DNA of 64,000 bases from Actinomycetospora lutea (GTDB lineage: Bacteria > Actinomycetota > Actinomycetes > Mycobacteriales > Pseudonocardiaceae), in NCBI RefSeq assembly GCF_028737205.1, contig NZ_JAQZAL010000024.1:24357-88356 (forward strand), read 5' to 3'. A program made the translations under genes and the position numbers. The stretch's first letter is position 1. Each line of letters starts with the position of its first letter. Below are positions 35,925-44,351 of this stretch, one piece after another. The notes beneath the pieces were generated by a model. It was not told the origin of the DNA, made no database searches, and was given only the letters and a program-made list of their open reading frames with translations.

Positions 35925-36722
35925 GTGACTACCGAGGACGCAGGACAGGCGACGCACGGGATGACCGTCGACGTCCTCGCCGGGCGCGCCGGGATGACGG
36001 TGCGCAACATCCGCGCCCACGCCGCCCGGGGCCTGCTCCCGCCACCGCGCCTGCAGGGGCGCACCGGCTACTACGGCGCTGAGCACCTCGCCCGCCTCGA
36101 GCTCATCACGCAGCTCCAGGAGCAGGGCTTCGCGCTGTCCGCGATCGAGCGCCTCGTCGCATCGACCCCGCGCCAGTCCGCGGAGGAGGCGCTCGCGCAG
36201 TACCTGCACATGCTCGCGCCGTGGGCGCCGGAGCCGTCGCTGGAGATGGCCGCGGCCGAGCTGCCCGGCTGGCTCGGGGTGGAGGTGGCCGGGGACACCT
36301 GGCAGGCGCTCGTCGACGCGGGCCTCGTCGTGCACCTCGACGGCGGGCGGATCCGCGTCCCGAACCCCGGGCTCGTGCGCGCCGGCGCGGAGGCCGTGCG
36401 CCTCGGCCTGCCCCCCGCGGACCTGGTGGTCATGCGCGAGGAGCTGACCACGCACGTCGGGGCCGTCACCGCCCGCTTCGTCGACCTGTTCCGCCGCACC
36501 GTCTGGGCCGACTACGTCGGCGACGGCCTGCCCGCCGACCGCGCCCAGCACGTGCGCGACGTCGTCGGCGCCCTGCAGCCGGTCGCCGCGCAGGCGCTGC
36601 TCGCCACGTTCCGGGAGTCGATGCCGGCCGCGATCTCGCTCTTCCTCGACGAGGTGTCCGACGCCTTCGAGCAGGGCAGGAGCCCCGGGGACGGCGCGGC
36701 TGCGGCAGACTCGGACGGGTGA
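35925..36722 (+). CDS. MerR-family transcriptional regulator
   Basis: 265 aa if started at GTG 35925; in-frame starts at 35877 (ATG) and 35922 (GTG) are alternatives. The MerR winged HTH (VDVLAGRAGMTVRNIRAHAA then RTGYYGAEHLARLELITQLQ) occupies the first ~85 residues. The long C-terminal helical domain differs from metal-binding MerR proteins and has no Cys cluster. Divergent from the desaturase operon and overlapping the sigma-factor gene by 4 nt. A lipid or membrane-stress effector is a guess. Confidence 0.83.
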   Translation: MTTEDAGQATHGMTVDVLAGRAGMTVRNIRAHAARGLLPPPRLQGRTGYYGAEHLARLELITQLQEQGFALSAIERLVASTPRQSAEEALAQYLHMLAPWAPEPSLEMAAAELPGWLGVEVAGDTWQALVDAGLVVHLDGGRIRVPNPGLVRAGAEAVRLGLPPADLVVMREELTTHVGAVTARFVDLFRRTVWADYVGDGLPADRAQHVRDVVGALQPVAAQALLATFRESMPAAISLFLDEVSDAFEQGRSPGDGAAAADSDG

Positions 36723-37729
36723 GCGAGACCACCGTCGCGGACAGCGATCTCGCGCGGGCCCGCGCCGGCGACGACGCCGCGTTCGGCCGCCTCGTCGCGC
36801 CGCTGCGCCGCGAGCTGCACGCGCACTGCTACCGGATGCTCGCGTCGTCGCACGACGCCGACGACGCGCTGCAGGACACGCTGGTGCGGGCCTGGCGCGG
36901 GCTCGGTCGCTTCGAGGGCCGCAGCTCGCTGCGCACCTGGCTCTACACGGTCGCCACGCGCGTCTGCCTCGACCTCGTCGACGCGCGCGGGCGCCGCGCG
37001 CTGCCCATGGACCTCGCCGCGGCGAGCGACCGGATCGTCACCGCGGACGTGCCGCTCACCGAGGTCGCCTGGCTCGGCCCCTACCCCGACGAGCCCGGCG
37101 CCCGCGCCGAGGAGCGCGAGGCGGTGGAGCTCGCGTTCGTCGCCGCGCTGCAGCACCTGCCCGGCAACCAGCGCGCGGCGCTCGTGCTGTTCGAGGTGCT
37201 CGGCTTCTCCGCCGCGGAGATCGCGACCGCCATGGACACCTCCACCGCGTCGGTGAACTCGGCGCTGCAGCGGGCGCGCAAGCTGGTCGCGGAGAAGGTG
37301 CCCGACGTCAGCCAGCAGCGCACACTGCGCGAGGTCGACGACGCCCGTCTGCGGTCGGTCGTGGCCGGCTACTCCTCGGCGCTCGAGCGGGGCGACGCGG
37401 ACGCGCTGGTCGCGCTGCTCACCGAGGACGTCACGTGGTCCATGCCGCCGATGGGCCGGTGGTACGCGGGGATCGCCGACGTCGAGGCGTTCGTGCGCGC
37501 CGTCCCGGTCAGCGGCCGCTGCGGGTCGTGGCGCCACCTCGAGGTCGTCGCCAACGGGCAGGTCGCGGTGGCCGCCTACCTCCGCCCGCCCGACGCGCCC
37601 GCCCACGCCCCGCACCGGCCCTGGTCGATCGACGTGCTCACCCTGCGCGACGACCGCATCACCGCGGTGACCTCGTTCATCGGCGCGGAGCACCACGCAC
37701 GGTTCGGGCTGCCGGCCGAGGTGGCCTGA
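36719..37729 (+). CDS. ECF-type sigma-70 factor with SnoaL-like C-terminal domain (SigG-like)
   Basis: 336 aa from GTG 36719, overlapping the MerR stop (GTGA). Region 2 (residues ~10-85, HAHCYRMLASSHDADDALQD) and region 4 (~135-190, FEVLGFSAAEIATAMDTS) are clear. A SnoaL/NTF2-like domain follows (~205-330). This layout is that of SigG-like ECF factors, which lack a cognate membrane anti-sigma factor; the C-terminal domain is thought to regulate them. Translational coupling to a MerR regulator is unusual and suggests a joint response. Confidence 0.9.
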   Translation: MSETTVADSDLARARAGDDAAFGRLVAPLRRELHAHCYRMLASSHDADDALQDTLVRAWRGLGRFEGRSSLRTWLYTVATRVCLDLVDARGRRALPMDLAAASDRIVTADVPLTEVAWLGPYPDEPGARAEEREAVELAFVAALQHLPGNQRAALVLFEVLGFSAAEIATAMDTSTASVNSALQRARKLVAEKVPDVSQQRTLREVDDARLRSVVAGYSSALERGDADALVALLTEDVTWSMPPMGRWYAGIADVEAFVRAVPVSGRCGSWRHLEVVANGQVAVAAYLRPPDAPAHAPHRPWSIDVLTLRDDRITAVTSFIGAEHHARFGLPAEVA

Positions 37730-37820
37730 CCGGCTCATCCACCTCGGCCGGACGACGCCTTACCCCTGCTCGGCCACGGTGTGACGCTGGTCATACCTGC
37801 CGCCGAGCCCGGGGGGTCCG

Positions 37821-39236
37821 ATGACCTCGTCGACCACCGACCCGACCTTCTACCGCTCCCCCGCGGACGCCGCCGCCGCGCCGCCCGAGACGCTCGCCTA
37901 CGTCGCGGCGTTCGACCGGGCCGGCGCGCTCCCGGACGCGATGGCGGTCGTCGACGTCGACGCGCACTCGCCGCACTACGGGCGCGTCGTCGGCTGGACC
38001 GACCTGCCCGCCGGGGCGGAGCTGCACCACTTCGGCTGGAACGCGTGCAGCAGCGCGCTGCAGCACGAGGGCCACGACACGGACGGTCTGGCCCGCCGCT
38101 ACCTGCTCGTGCCGGGGCTGCGGTCCTCGGACGTCCACGTCCTCGACACCGGTCCCGACCCGCGCGCCCCGCAGGTCGTCAAGACGGTCGACGCCACGGA
38201 GCTCTCGGCGAAGGCCGGTTACTCCCGCCCGCACACGCTGCACTGCGGGCCGGACGGCATCTTCCTGACCTGCGTCGGCGGCCCGCTCGACGACCCCGAC
38301 GCGCCCGGCGGGGTCGCGCTGCTCGACCACACGACGTTCGAGGTCGTCGGCCCCTGGGAGACCGACCGCGGGCCCCAGCGCCTGGCCTACGACGCCTGGT
38401 GGCACCTCAACCAGAACGTGCTGGTCTCCAGCGAGTGGGGCACGCCGTCGATGATCGAGGACGGGCTCGTCCCGGAGCGGCTGCTCGGCGGGGACTACGG
38501 CCACTGCCTGCACTTCTGGGACCTCGCCACGGGCGTGCACCAGCAGTCGGTCGACCTCGGCACCGAGCACCAGATGGTGCTCGAGATCCGCCCGTCCCAC
38601 GACCCCGAGGCCACCTGGGGCTTCGTCGGCGTCGTCATCTCGACCGCCGACCTCTCGGCGTCCGTGTGGCGCTGGCACCGCCCCGACCCGCAGGGGCCGT
38701 GGGAGGTCGACAAGGTCATCACGATCCCGGCCGAACCCGCCGACCCGTCCCTGCTCCCGCCCGCGCTCGCCCCGTTCGGGGCCGTGCCGCCGCTCGTCAC
38801 CGACATCGACCTGTCGGTCGACGACCACTTCCTCTACGTCTCCTGCTGGGGCACCGGCGAGCTCAAGCAGTACGACGTCAGCGATCCGGCGCACCCGCGC
38901 GAGGTCGGCTCGGTCCGCCTCGGCGGCATCGTCGCGCGCCGCCCGCACCCGGGCCGGCCCGACGAACCGTTGTCGGGCGGCCCGCAGATGGTCGAGGTGA
39001 GCCGCGACGGGCGGCGCGTCTACGTCACGAACTCGCTCTACGGCGCGTGGGACGACCAGTTCTACCCCGACGGCGTGGGGGCCTGGATGGCGAAGCTGGA
39101 CGTGTGGCCCGACGGCGGCCTCACCCCGGATCCGCGGTTCTTCCCGCACGGCGACGAGTTCCGGGGCCGGCGCGTGCACCAGGTGCGCCTGCAGGGCGGG
39201 GACGCGTCGTCGGACTCGTACTGCTACCGCTCCTAG
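37821..39236 (+). CDS. selenium-binding protein 56 / methanethiol oxidase family
   Basis: 471 aa beta-propeller. Family landmarks include LHHFGWNACSSALQHEG, GYSRPHTLHCGPDGIFLTC and EWGTPSMIEDG. The animal/bacterial CSSC motif is CSSA here, so the second cysteine is missing. Family members oxidise methanethiol to formaldehyde, H2S and H2O2, or bind selenium. GGGGGG precedes the ATG. It stands alone after the sigma-factor gene, convergent with an SDR gene 8 nt away. Activity without the second Cys is uncertain. Confidence 0.9.
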   Translation: MTSSTTDPTFYRSPADAAAAPPETLAYVAAFDRAGALPDAMAVVDVDAHSPHYGRVVGWTDLPAGAELHHFGWNACSSALQHEGHDTDGLARRYLLVPGLRSSDVHVLDTGPDPRAPQVVKTVDATELSAKAGYSRPHTLHCGPDGIFLTCVGGPLDDPDAPGGVALLDHTTFEVVGPWETDRGPQRLAYDAWWHLNQNVLVSSEWGTPSMIEDGLVPERLLGGDYGHCLHFWDLATGVHQQSVDLGTEHQMVLEIRPSHDPEATWGFVGVVISTADLSASVWRWHRPDPQGPWEVDKVITIPAEPADPSLLPPALAPFGAVPPLVTDIDLSVDDHFLYVSCWGTGELKQYDVSDPAHPREVGSVRLGGIVARRPHPGRPDEPLSGGPQMVEVSRDGRRVYVTNSLYGAWDDQFYPDGVGAWMAKLDVWPDGGLTPDPRFFPHGDEFRGRRVHQVRLQGGDASSDSYCYRS

Positions 39237-39244
39237 CTCACCGG

Positions 39245-40060
39245 TCAGCGGAAGCCGGCCGTGACCCCGCCGTCGATCGAGATGTTCTGGCCGGTGACCC
39301 ACACCGACTCGTCCGAGGCGAGGTAGACCGCGAGCGCGGCGACGTCGATCCCGGTGCCAGGCCGGCGGATGAGGTGCATGCCCATCTGGAAGGCGCGCAG
39401 CTCCTCCCCCACGAACCTGTCCGTGGCCGGCGAGGTCACGAAGCCCGGCGAGATCGCGTTGGCGCGCACCCCGCGCTCGGCGCCCTCCGCGGCGAGCGAG
39501 CGGGTCATCGCGATGACCCCGCCCTTGGCGGCCGAGTGCGCGACCTGTCCGAGCGGCGCGATGCCGCGCAGCCCCGACATCGAGGCGGTGTTGATGATCG
39601 AGGCGTTGCCGCCGGCGACGAGGTGCCGCCAGGCCGGCGAGGTGGTGTGGAAGACGATGTCGAGCTCGACGTGGAGCACGTGGCGCCAGAGGTCGAGCGA
39701 CATGTCGTCGAACGGCGCGAACCCGGCGCCCGCGGCGTTGTTGTAGAGGACGTCGATGCCGCCGAGGCGCTCGGCGCTCTCCTCCACCCAGCGCGCGGCG
39801 GCGACCGGGTCGGCGAGGTCGACGGTGCTGCCGACGACGTCGAACCCCTCGGCGGCGAGCACGGCCGCGGTGCCCTCGGCGGCGCCGTCCTGCACGTCGC
39901 AGCCGGCGACCCGGGCGCCCTCGCGCACGAACGCGGCCTGCGCGGCCTCGCCCTGGCCTCCCGCCGTGCCCGTGAGGAGCACCCGCTTGCCGGCGAGTCG
40001 TCCGCCGGGCGGGGGCGTGGGGACGGGGCCCGGGGCGGCGTCAGCCGGGAGGGTGCTCAT
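39245..40060 (-). CDS. short-chain dehydrogenase/reductase with His in place of catalytic Tyr
   Basis: 271 aa from ATG 40060. Rossmann motif TGTAGGQG (30-37), NNAAG (108-111), catalytic Ser in NTASMSGL (~160), Lys179 in VAHSAAKGG. The catalytic Tyr of the YxxxK motif is His175 (codon CAC, one transition from TAC). Everything else looks like a normal classical SDR. It is divergent from the VOC dioxygenase operon and shares an upstream GTGCACACTTTG element with the alcohol dehydrogenase at 46410, so it likely belongs to that catabolic regulon. Confidence 0.88.
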   Translation of the reverse strand: MSTLPADAAPGPVPTPPPGGRLAGKRVLLTGTAGGQGEAAQAAFVREGARVAGCDVQDGAAEGTAAVLAAEGFDVVGSTVDLADPVAAARWVEESAERLGGIDVLYNNAAGAGFAPFDDMSLDLWRHVLHVELDIVFHTTSPAWRHLVAGGNASIINTASMSGLRGIAPLGQVAHSAAKGGVIAMTRSLAAEGAERGVRANAISPGFVTSPATDRFVGEELRAFQMGMHLIRRPGTGIDVAALAVYLASDESVWVTGQNISIDGGVTAGFR

Positions 40061-40069
40061 GCCTCCAGG

Positions 40070-40083
40070 GTGTGCACACTTTG
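40070..40083. promoter_or_regulatory. shared regulatory element, copy 1
   Basis: GTGTGCACACTTTG contains a 10-bp palindrome (GTGTGCACAC, 40070-40079), 10 bp upstream of the SDR start. A near-identical element, GTGCACACACTTTG, lies upstream of the alcohol dehydrogenase (46445-46458), in the same orientation relative to its gene. Confidence 0.45.
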
Positions 40084-40134
40084 GTGACGACGTCAATGCG
40101 CGCGGATGTGTCCGGAGCTGCTCCACCGGGGTGG

Positions 40135-40140
40135 TTGACA
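40135..40140 (+). promoter_or_regulatory. -35 element of VOC dioxygenase operon
   Basis: TTGACA lies 35 bp upstream of the GTG start at 40170, so transcription would begin at or beside the start codon (leaderless), which is common in actinobacteria. The -10 is weak. Confidence 0.35.
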
Positions 40141-40169
40141 TCCCTCTCAACTGTATCCACTCTGTTGGG

Positions 40170-41075
40170 GTGATCGAGCTGGTCGACATCGCCTACGTCC
40201 GTTCCGGCGCGGCCGATCTGGCCGGCGCCGTCCGGTTCGCGACCGAGGTGGTCGGGCTGGAGCACGTGGACGGCCCCGCGGACGACACCGAGCCCGGCGT
40301 CGCGCACCTCCGGGCCGACGGCCGCCACCACTGCCTGGCGTTCGTCGCGGGGGCGAGCGGCGTCATCGCCTCGGCCTTCGCCGTGGCCGACCCCGGCGCG
40401 CTCGCGCTGGCGGAGACCGAGCTCGAGACGCGCGGGTTCACCGTGCGCCGCGGCGACCCCGCGGAGGCCCGGTCCCGGCGGGTGAGCGAGTTCGTCGCCT
40501 TCGACGATCCCTTCGGCAACCGCATCGAGCTGGTCGTCGGGCAGCAGACGCTCGCCCGCCCGGTGCGGTACGGGCGGAGCGCGGGCATCACCGAGTTCGG
40601 CCACCTCTGCCTCGACGCCCCCGACGTGGCCGAGGCCCACCGGTTCTGGTCGACGACGTTCAACGCGCGGGCCTCGGACTGGATCGGCGACGCGGCCTGC
40701 CTCATGCGCATCGACGAGGTGCACCACAAGCTCGCGGTGTTCCGGGGCGACGAGCCGGGCCTGTGCCACGTCAACTTCCAGGTCGCCGAGCTCGACGACG
40801 TCTTCCGCAACTGGCACCACCTGCAGGACCGGGGCGTCGTGATCGAGATGGGGCCGGGGCGCCATCCGCAGTCGGGCGCGGTCTTCCTGTACTTCCTCGG
40901 CCCCGAGGGCCTGACCTACGAGTACTCGTACGGCGTCCGCCGGATCACCGACGAGGCGGCCTGGCGGCCCCGGTTCTTCGACCCGGCCGAGCCCGGCTCC
41001 ATCGACATGTGGCTCGGGCCGACGCAGAAGCCCCTCACCCAGCCGCAGCTGCTCCCGGAGGGAGTCCGCTCATGA
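40170..41075 (+). CDS. extradiol-type VOC dioxygenase
   Basis: 301 aa from GTG 40170. Two VOC modules; the second has the extradiol ligand set H145 (TEFGHLCLD), H200 (GLCHVNFQV) and E251 (LTYEYSYG). Type I extradiol dioxygenases cleave catechols next to the hydroxyls with Fe(II). It is first in an operon with DUF1857, SnoaL-like and aldolase-like genes, coupled by 4-nt overlaps, and is probably transcribed leaderless. The natural catechol is unknown. Confidence 0.87.
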   Translation: MIELVDIAYVRSGAADLAGAVRFATEVVGLEHVDGPADDTEPGVAHLRADGRHHCLAFVAGASGVIASAFAVADPGALALAETELETRGFTVRRGDPAEARSRRVSEFVAFDDPFGNRIELVVGQQTLARPVRYGRSAGITEFGHLCLDAPDVAEAHRFWSTTFNARASDWIGDAACLMRIDEVHHKLAVFRGDEPGLCHVNFQVAELDDVFRNWHHLQDRGVVIEMGPGRHPQSGAVFLYFLGPEGLTYEYSYGVRRITDEAAWRPRFFDPAEPGSIDMWLGPTQKPLTQPQLLPEGVRS

Positions 41076-41536
41076 TCTTCGTGACCCACGCGCTGCCCGT
41101 GAACGCCCCCGGCGAGCCGCTGATCACCCGCGAGGCCCTGTGGGACGGGCTGGTGCGCAAGGCGGAGAACGCGCTGCCGTTCGTGCCGCAGATGACCGAC
41201 TGCACGGTCACCGCGCGCCACAGCGACACCGTGTTCGACCGCGACATCGTCTTCAAGGGCCAGGGCTTCTCCGAGCGGATCACGCTCGAGCACCCGCACC
41301 GGGTGGTGTTCACCCGCATCGCCGGGCCGGTGCTCGGCACGATCGCCAACGAGATCGAGGGCGAGGGTCCCGACGAGCTCACCCTCCGGTTCAGCTTCGC
41401 GCTGACCGTGGCGGGCGAGCCGGGCGGCTCGGCGGGCGAGCAGGCCCACGCCGACCAGATGACCGACAGCTACCGCGCCGCGGTGGCCGCCACGCTCGGC
41501 GCCGTCCGCAAGATCGCGGCCGGCGCGACCCTCTGA
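41072..41536 (+). CDS. DUF1857/AtaL-like SRPBCC-fold protein
   Basis: 154 aa, ATG overlapping the dioxygenase stop. Helix-grip (START/Bet v1) fold features; matches the DUF1857 pattern at LITREALWDGLVRKAENALP and the following FVPQMTDCTV. No catalytic residues are recognisable. Such proteins may bind or channel hydrophobic intermediates. In this operon a role with the ring-cleavage pathway is inferred only. Confidence 0.75.
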   Translation: MIFVTHALPVNAPGEPLITREALWDGLVRKAENALPFVPQMTDCTVTARHSDTVFDRDIVFKGQGFSERITLEHPHRVVFTRIAGPVLGTIANEIEGEGPDELTLRFSFALTVAGEPGGSAGEQAHADQMTDSYRAAVAATLGAVRKIAAGATL

Positions 41537-41554
41537 CCACCCCGGGAGCGGATC

Positions 41555-41947
41555 ATGTCCGATTGGGTCACCGACTACTACGCCGACGTCGACGCGCTCC
41601 GCCTGGAGCCGTTCGTCGCGCGCCACGCGCAGGACGCGGTCGTGGTGTTCGGCAACCAGCCGCCGACCGTCGGCATCGCCGCGATCCACGACGCCTTCGA
41701 GGGGTTCTGGGCGATGATCGGCGGGATGCGCCACGAGGTGCACCACCGCTGGGACGAGAACGACGGTGCGACCGCGATCCTCGAGGTCACCACGCACTAC
41801 ACGACGAAGGGCGGCACGCACGTGCCGCTGCCGTGCGTGTCGATCCTCGACCGCGACACGGAGGGCAAGGTGACCTCGCTGCGCATCCACATCGACCTCG
41901 CGCCGCTGTTCGCCGCGATGGCGCAGGAGGCCCAGCCCGTCTCGTGA
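41555..41947 (+). CDS. SnoaL/NTF2-like protein
   Basis: 130 aa cone-shaped NTF2-like fold. Starts 18 nt after the DUF1857 gene (GGGAGCGG upstream) and overlaps the aldolase-like gene by 4 nt. Members include isomerases, hydratases and polyketide cyclases as well as non-enzymatic binders. No catalytic assignment is possible by eye. It is part of the same catabolic operon. Confidence 0.78.
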   Translation: MSDWVTDYYADVDALRLEPFVARHAQDAVVVFGNQPPTVGIAAIHDAFEGFWAMIGGMRHEVHHRWDENDGATAILEVTTHYTTKGGTHVPLPCVSILDRDTEGKVTSLRIHIDLAPLFAAMAQEAQPVS

Positions 41948-42606
41948 CGGACGCCGACACCGCCGAGCAGGTCGCGCTCGCCGCGCGGGTCCTCGCGCGG
42001 CACGGGCTGGTCACCGCGTTCGGGCACGTCTCGGCGCGGGTCGGCGACCGGGTGCTCGTCACCCCGCCGACCGCGCCGGGCCGCGTCGCGGCCGGCGACC
42101 TCGTGACGGTCGACGTCGCGGCCGAGGAGCTCCCGGCCGGCGCCGCCCCGGAGACCTGGGCGCACCTGGCCGTCTACCGCGCGCGCCCCGACGTCGCCGC
42201 GGTCGCGCGGGCGCAGCCGGAGTCCGCGTTCGCCGCGGCGGCGGTCACCGACGAGCTGGCGCCGGTGCACGGCCAGGCCGCCTGGCTGGGCCGCCGCGTG
42301 CCCGTGCACGGAACCGCCCGCCTGCTGCGCGATCCCGAGCGCGCCGCGGCGGCCGCCCGCACCCTCGCCGACGCCGACGCCGTGCTCCTGCGCGGCAACG
42401 GCGCGCTCACCGTCGGGGAGACGCCGGGTACCGCGGTGGCGCGGATGTGGCTGCTCGACGCGGCGTGCCGGGTGCACCTCGCGGCGGCGGCAGCCGCCGT
42501 CGACCACCGTCCCGTGACGCTCGACGACGAGGACGTGGCGGCCTGGCGCACCGCCGCTCCGCCGCTGCTGGAACGTCTGTGGCGCCATCTGGCGGGTCTG
42601 TCGTGA
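41944..42606 (+). CDS. class II aldolase/adducin-like protein lacking the HxH metal pair
   Basis: 220 aa from GTG 41944 (GTGA overlap). The fold is recognisable: FGHVSARVGDRVLVTPP, E70 in APETWAHLAVYRARPDVAAV, and LLRGNGALTVGETPGTAV. The usual zinc pair (V-H-T-H-S/P) is replaced by VARAQPES, so both His ligands are absent. Classical aldol cleavage is therefore doubtful; it could be a metal-independent decarboxylase-like relative or a non-catalytic protein. Last gene of the operon starting at 40170. Confidence 0.82.
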   Translation: MTDADTAEQVALAARVLARHGLVTAFGHVSARVGDRVLVTPPTAPGRVAAGDLVTVDVAAEELPAGAAPETWAHLAVYRARPDVAAVARAQPESAFAAAAVTDELAPVHGQAAWLGRRVPVHGTARLLRDPERAAAAARTLADADAVLLRGNGALTVGETPGTAVARMWLLDAACRVHLAAAAAAVDHRPVTLDDEDVAAWRTAAPPLLERLWRHLAGLS

Positions 42607-42629
42607 CCCGTTCGGCGCCGGGGCCTGCA

Positions 42630-42635
42630 TACACT
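42630..42635 (+). promoter_or_regulatory. -10 element for leaderless GntR transcript
   Basis: TACACT (close to TANNNT) ends 6 nt before the GTG at 42642, the spacing expected when transcription starts at the first base of the start codon. No ribosome site is seen. Confidence 0.4.
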
Positions 42636-42641
42636 CCTCCG

Positions 42642-43391
42642 GTGTCGATCGGTGAGCTCCTCGGGGGACGGGACGGGCTGCGGATCCCCGACCCACGGCA
42701 GACGAGCGTCACCGTGCACACCTACCTGCGCGACCTGATCATCAGCGGCGACCTCCCGCCCGGCACCCAGCTCAAGCAGGCCGAGCTCGCGCGCGTCCTC
42801 GCGGTGTCGCGCACGCCGCTGCGCGAGGCGTTCCGGATGCTGCAGGAGGAGGGGCTCATCTCCGCCGAGCCCAACCAGCGCAGCCGCGTCGTCGGGCTCG
42901 ACGCCGAGGAGCTCGACTCCCTGTACGCCGCCCGCGTCACCCTCGAGTCGCTCGGCGCGCGGCTGACCGCCGGGAAGCTCGGCCGCGACGAGGTCCGCAA
43001 CGCCACCGCCGCGTTCCGCGAGATGGAGCGCACCTACAAGGCCGGCGACATGGCGAGCTGGACCGTCGCCCACCGCAGCTTCCACCGCCTGCTCGTCGGG
43101 CGCTGCGGCGCGACCGTGCTGCGGACGATCAACTCCTACGCCGAGCAGAGCGAGCGCTACGTGCGCATCGACCAGAACCAGCACGGCAACGACTTCGCGT
43201 CCCGCCAGGCCGAGCACCAGGCGATCTTCGACGCCGTGCGTGCCGGGGACGGGTCGGCGGCCGTCGCGGCCATGGCGGGCCACCTCGCAGGGACGGCCCG
43301 CCGCGTGGTCGACGGCCACGCCCCGGGCCACGGCACCCCGTGCGTCGACGCGGCGCTGTCCCTGCTGCTGAACGGCTGCTCCGCGCCCTAG
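42642..43391 (+). CDS. GntR/FCD transcriptional regulator
   Basis: 249 aa from GTG 42642. wHTH (PGTQLKQAELARVLAVSRTP then LREAFRMLQEEGLISAEP) at ~25-90; FCD effector domain after. It lies in the middle of the 39-46 kb catabolic cluster, after the dioxygenase operon and convergent with the second dioxygenase operon. It is the only regulator in the cluster and thus the likely controller. Probably translated from a leaderless mRNA. Confidence 0.9.
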   Translation: MSIGELLGGRDGLRIPDPRQTSVTVHTYLRDLIISGDLPPGTQLKQAELARVLAVSRTPLREAFRMLQEEGLISAEPNQRSRVVGLDAEELDSLYAARVTLESLGARLTAGKLGRDEVRNATAAFREMERTYKAGDMASWTVAHRSFHRLLVGRCGATVLRTINSYAEQSERYVRIDQNQHGNDFASRQAEHQAIFDAVRAGDGSAAVAAMAGHLAGTARRVVDGHAPGHGTPCVDAALSLLLNGCSAP

Positions 43392-43417
43392 TGGTCGCCC
43401 CGCGACGGCCGGGTCGG

Positions 43418-43438
43418 CAGCGCGACGGAGGAGCGCTG
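43418..43438. terminator. weak hairpin between convergent genes
   Basis: CAGCGC (43418-43423) and GCGCTG (43433-43438) flank a 9-nt loop in the 69-bp gap between the GntR and VOC genes. Short arms without U-tract; called by position only. Confidence 0.25.
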
Positions 43439-43460
43439 ACGGTCCCGGACCTCGGAGCGG

Positions 43461-44351
43461 TCAGTGGTCCAACGAGGGCGGGTCGATCGGGCCCCACTGG
43501 TTGACCGTCGCCAGGTCGACCTCCCACGTCCGCGGATACATCGGGAACTCCTCGTGCCAGGGTCGCGGTTCCCAGTAGCCCTTCGCCTCGTCGTGCACGA
43601 CGTCGATCTGGGTGAACAGCTCGATGACGTTGCCGTCGGGGTCGCGGTGGTAGGTGAACAGGTTGTGGCCCGGCCCGTGCCGGCCGGGACCCCAGTGAAG
43701 CCGGTAGCCGTTCCGGGCCAGGTGGTCGAGCATCGAGATCAGGTGGTCCGGGTCGCGCATCTCGTAGGCGATGTGGTGCATGCCCGCGTACTTCTGGCTG
43801 GCCATGAAGTTGGCCGCGTGGTGGTCGGCGTTGCAGCGCATGAACACGAAGAAGTCGCCGACGGTGTCCGACCACCGGAACCCGAGGAGGTCCTGGTAGA
43901 AGGCCTGCATCGGGGCCAGCTCCGGGGTGTAGGCCGCGACGTGGCCGAGCTTGGTGGGGCGCAGCGGGGTGAAGCCCTGCACCCCGCTGGGGTCCTGCGC
44001 GGTGGTCAGGTGCAGGGCGACGCCGGTGAGCGGCTCGTCGAGCACCAGCACGTCCGGGGTCCCGGGCCCGATGTCGCTGCGGCGCTCGGTGACGTAGCCG
44101 GCGTCCTTGAGCCGCGCCTCGGCGCTGTCGAGGTCCTCCCACAGCTCGTACCCGACGACCTGGCGGGCCTTCGCCTCGCCCTTCGTGACGACGACGCAGT
44201 GGTGGTCGACGCCGGTGGTCAGGAACGCCCCGTTCCCGTCGCCCTCGACGAGCACGAAGTCCAGGACCGTCGTGTAGTACTCGACGAGCCGCTCGACGTC
44301 GGGGGTCTCGAAGCCGACGTAGCCGAGCTTCGAGACGTTCACCGTGCCCAT
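43461..44351 (-). CDS. catechol 2,3-dioxygenase-type extradiol dioxygenase
   Basis: 296 aa from ATG 44351. Two VOC modules; ligands H137 (KLGHVAAYTPE), H193 (GMHHIAYEM) and E244 (NVIELFTQ) are in place, with Tyr/His support in LFTYHRDPDGN. It opens a catechol ring at the meta position. It overlaps the upstream FAH-domain gene by 13 nt, so ring cleavage and subsequent hydrolysis or hydration are coupled. Second extradiol enzyme in this cluster (the other at 40170), suggesting two catecholic intermediates. Confidence 0.9.
   Translation of the reverse strand: MGTVNVSKLGYVGFETPDVERLVEYYTTVLDFVLVEGDGNGAFLTTGVDHHCVVVTKGEAKARQVVGYELWEDLDSAEARLKDAGYVTERRSDIGPGTPDVLVLDEPLTGVALHLTTAQDPSGVQGFTPLRPTKLGHVAAYTPELAPMQAFYQDLLGFRWSDTVGDFFVFMRCNADHHAANFMASQKYAGMHHIAYEMRDPDHLISMLDHLARNGYRLHWGPGRHGPGHNLFTYHRDPDGNVIELFTQIDVVHDEAKGYWEPRPWHEEFPMYPRTWEVDLATVNQWGPIDPPSLDH

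Noticed and set aside
42714..42721. GTGCACAC inside the GntR coding sequence
   Set aside because: It matches part of the shared 40070/46445 element but lacks the CTTTG half and lies within codons for a conserved region; likely chance.
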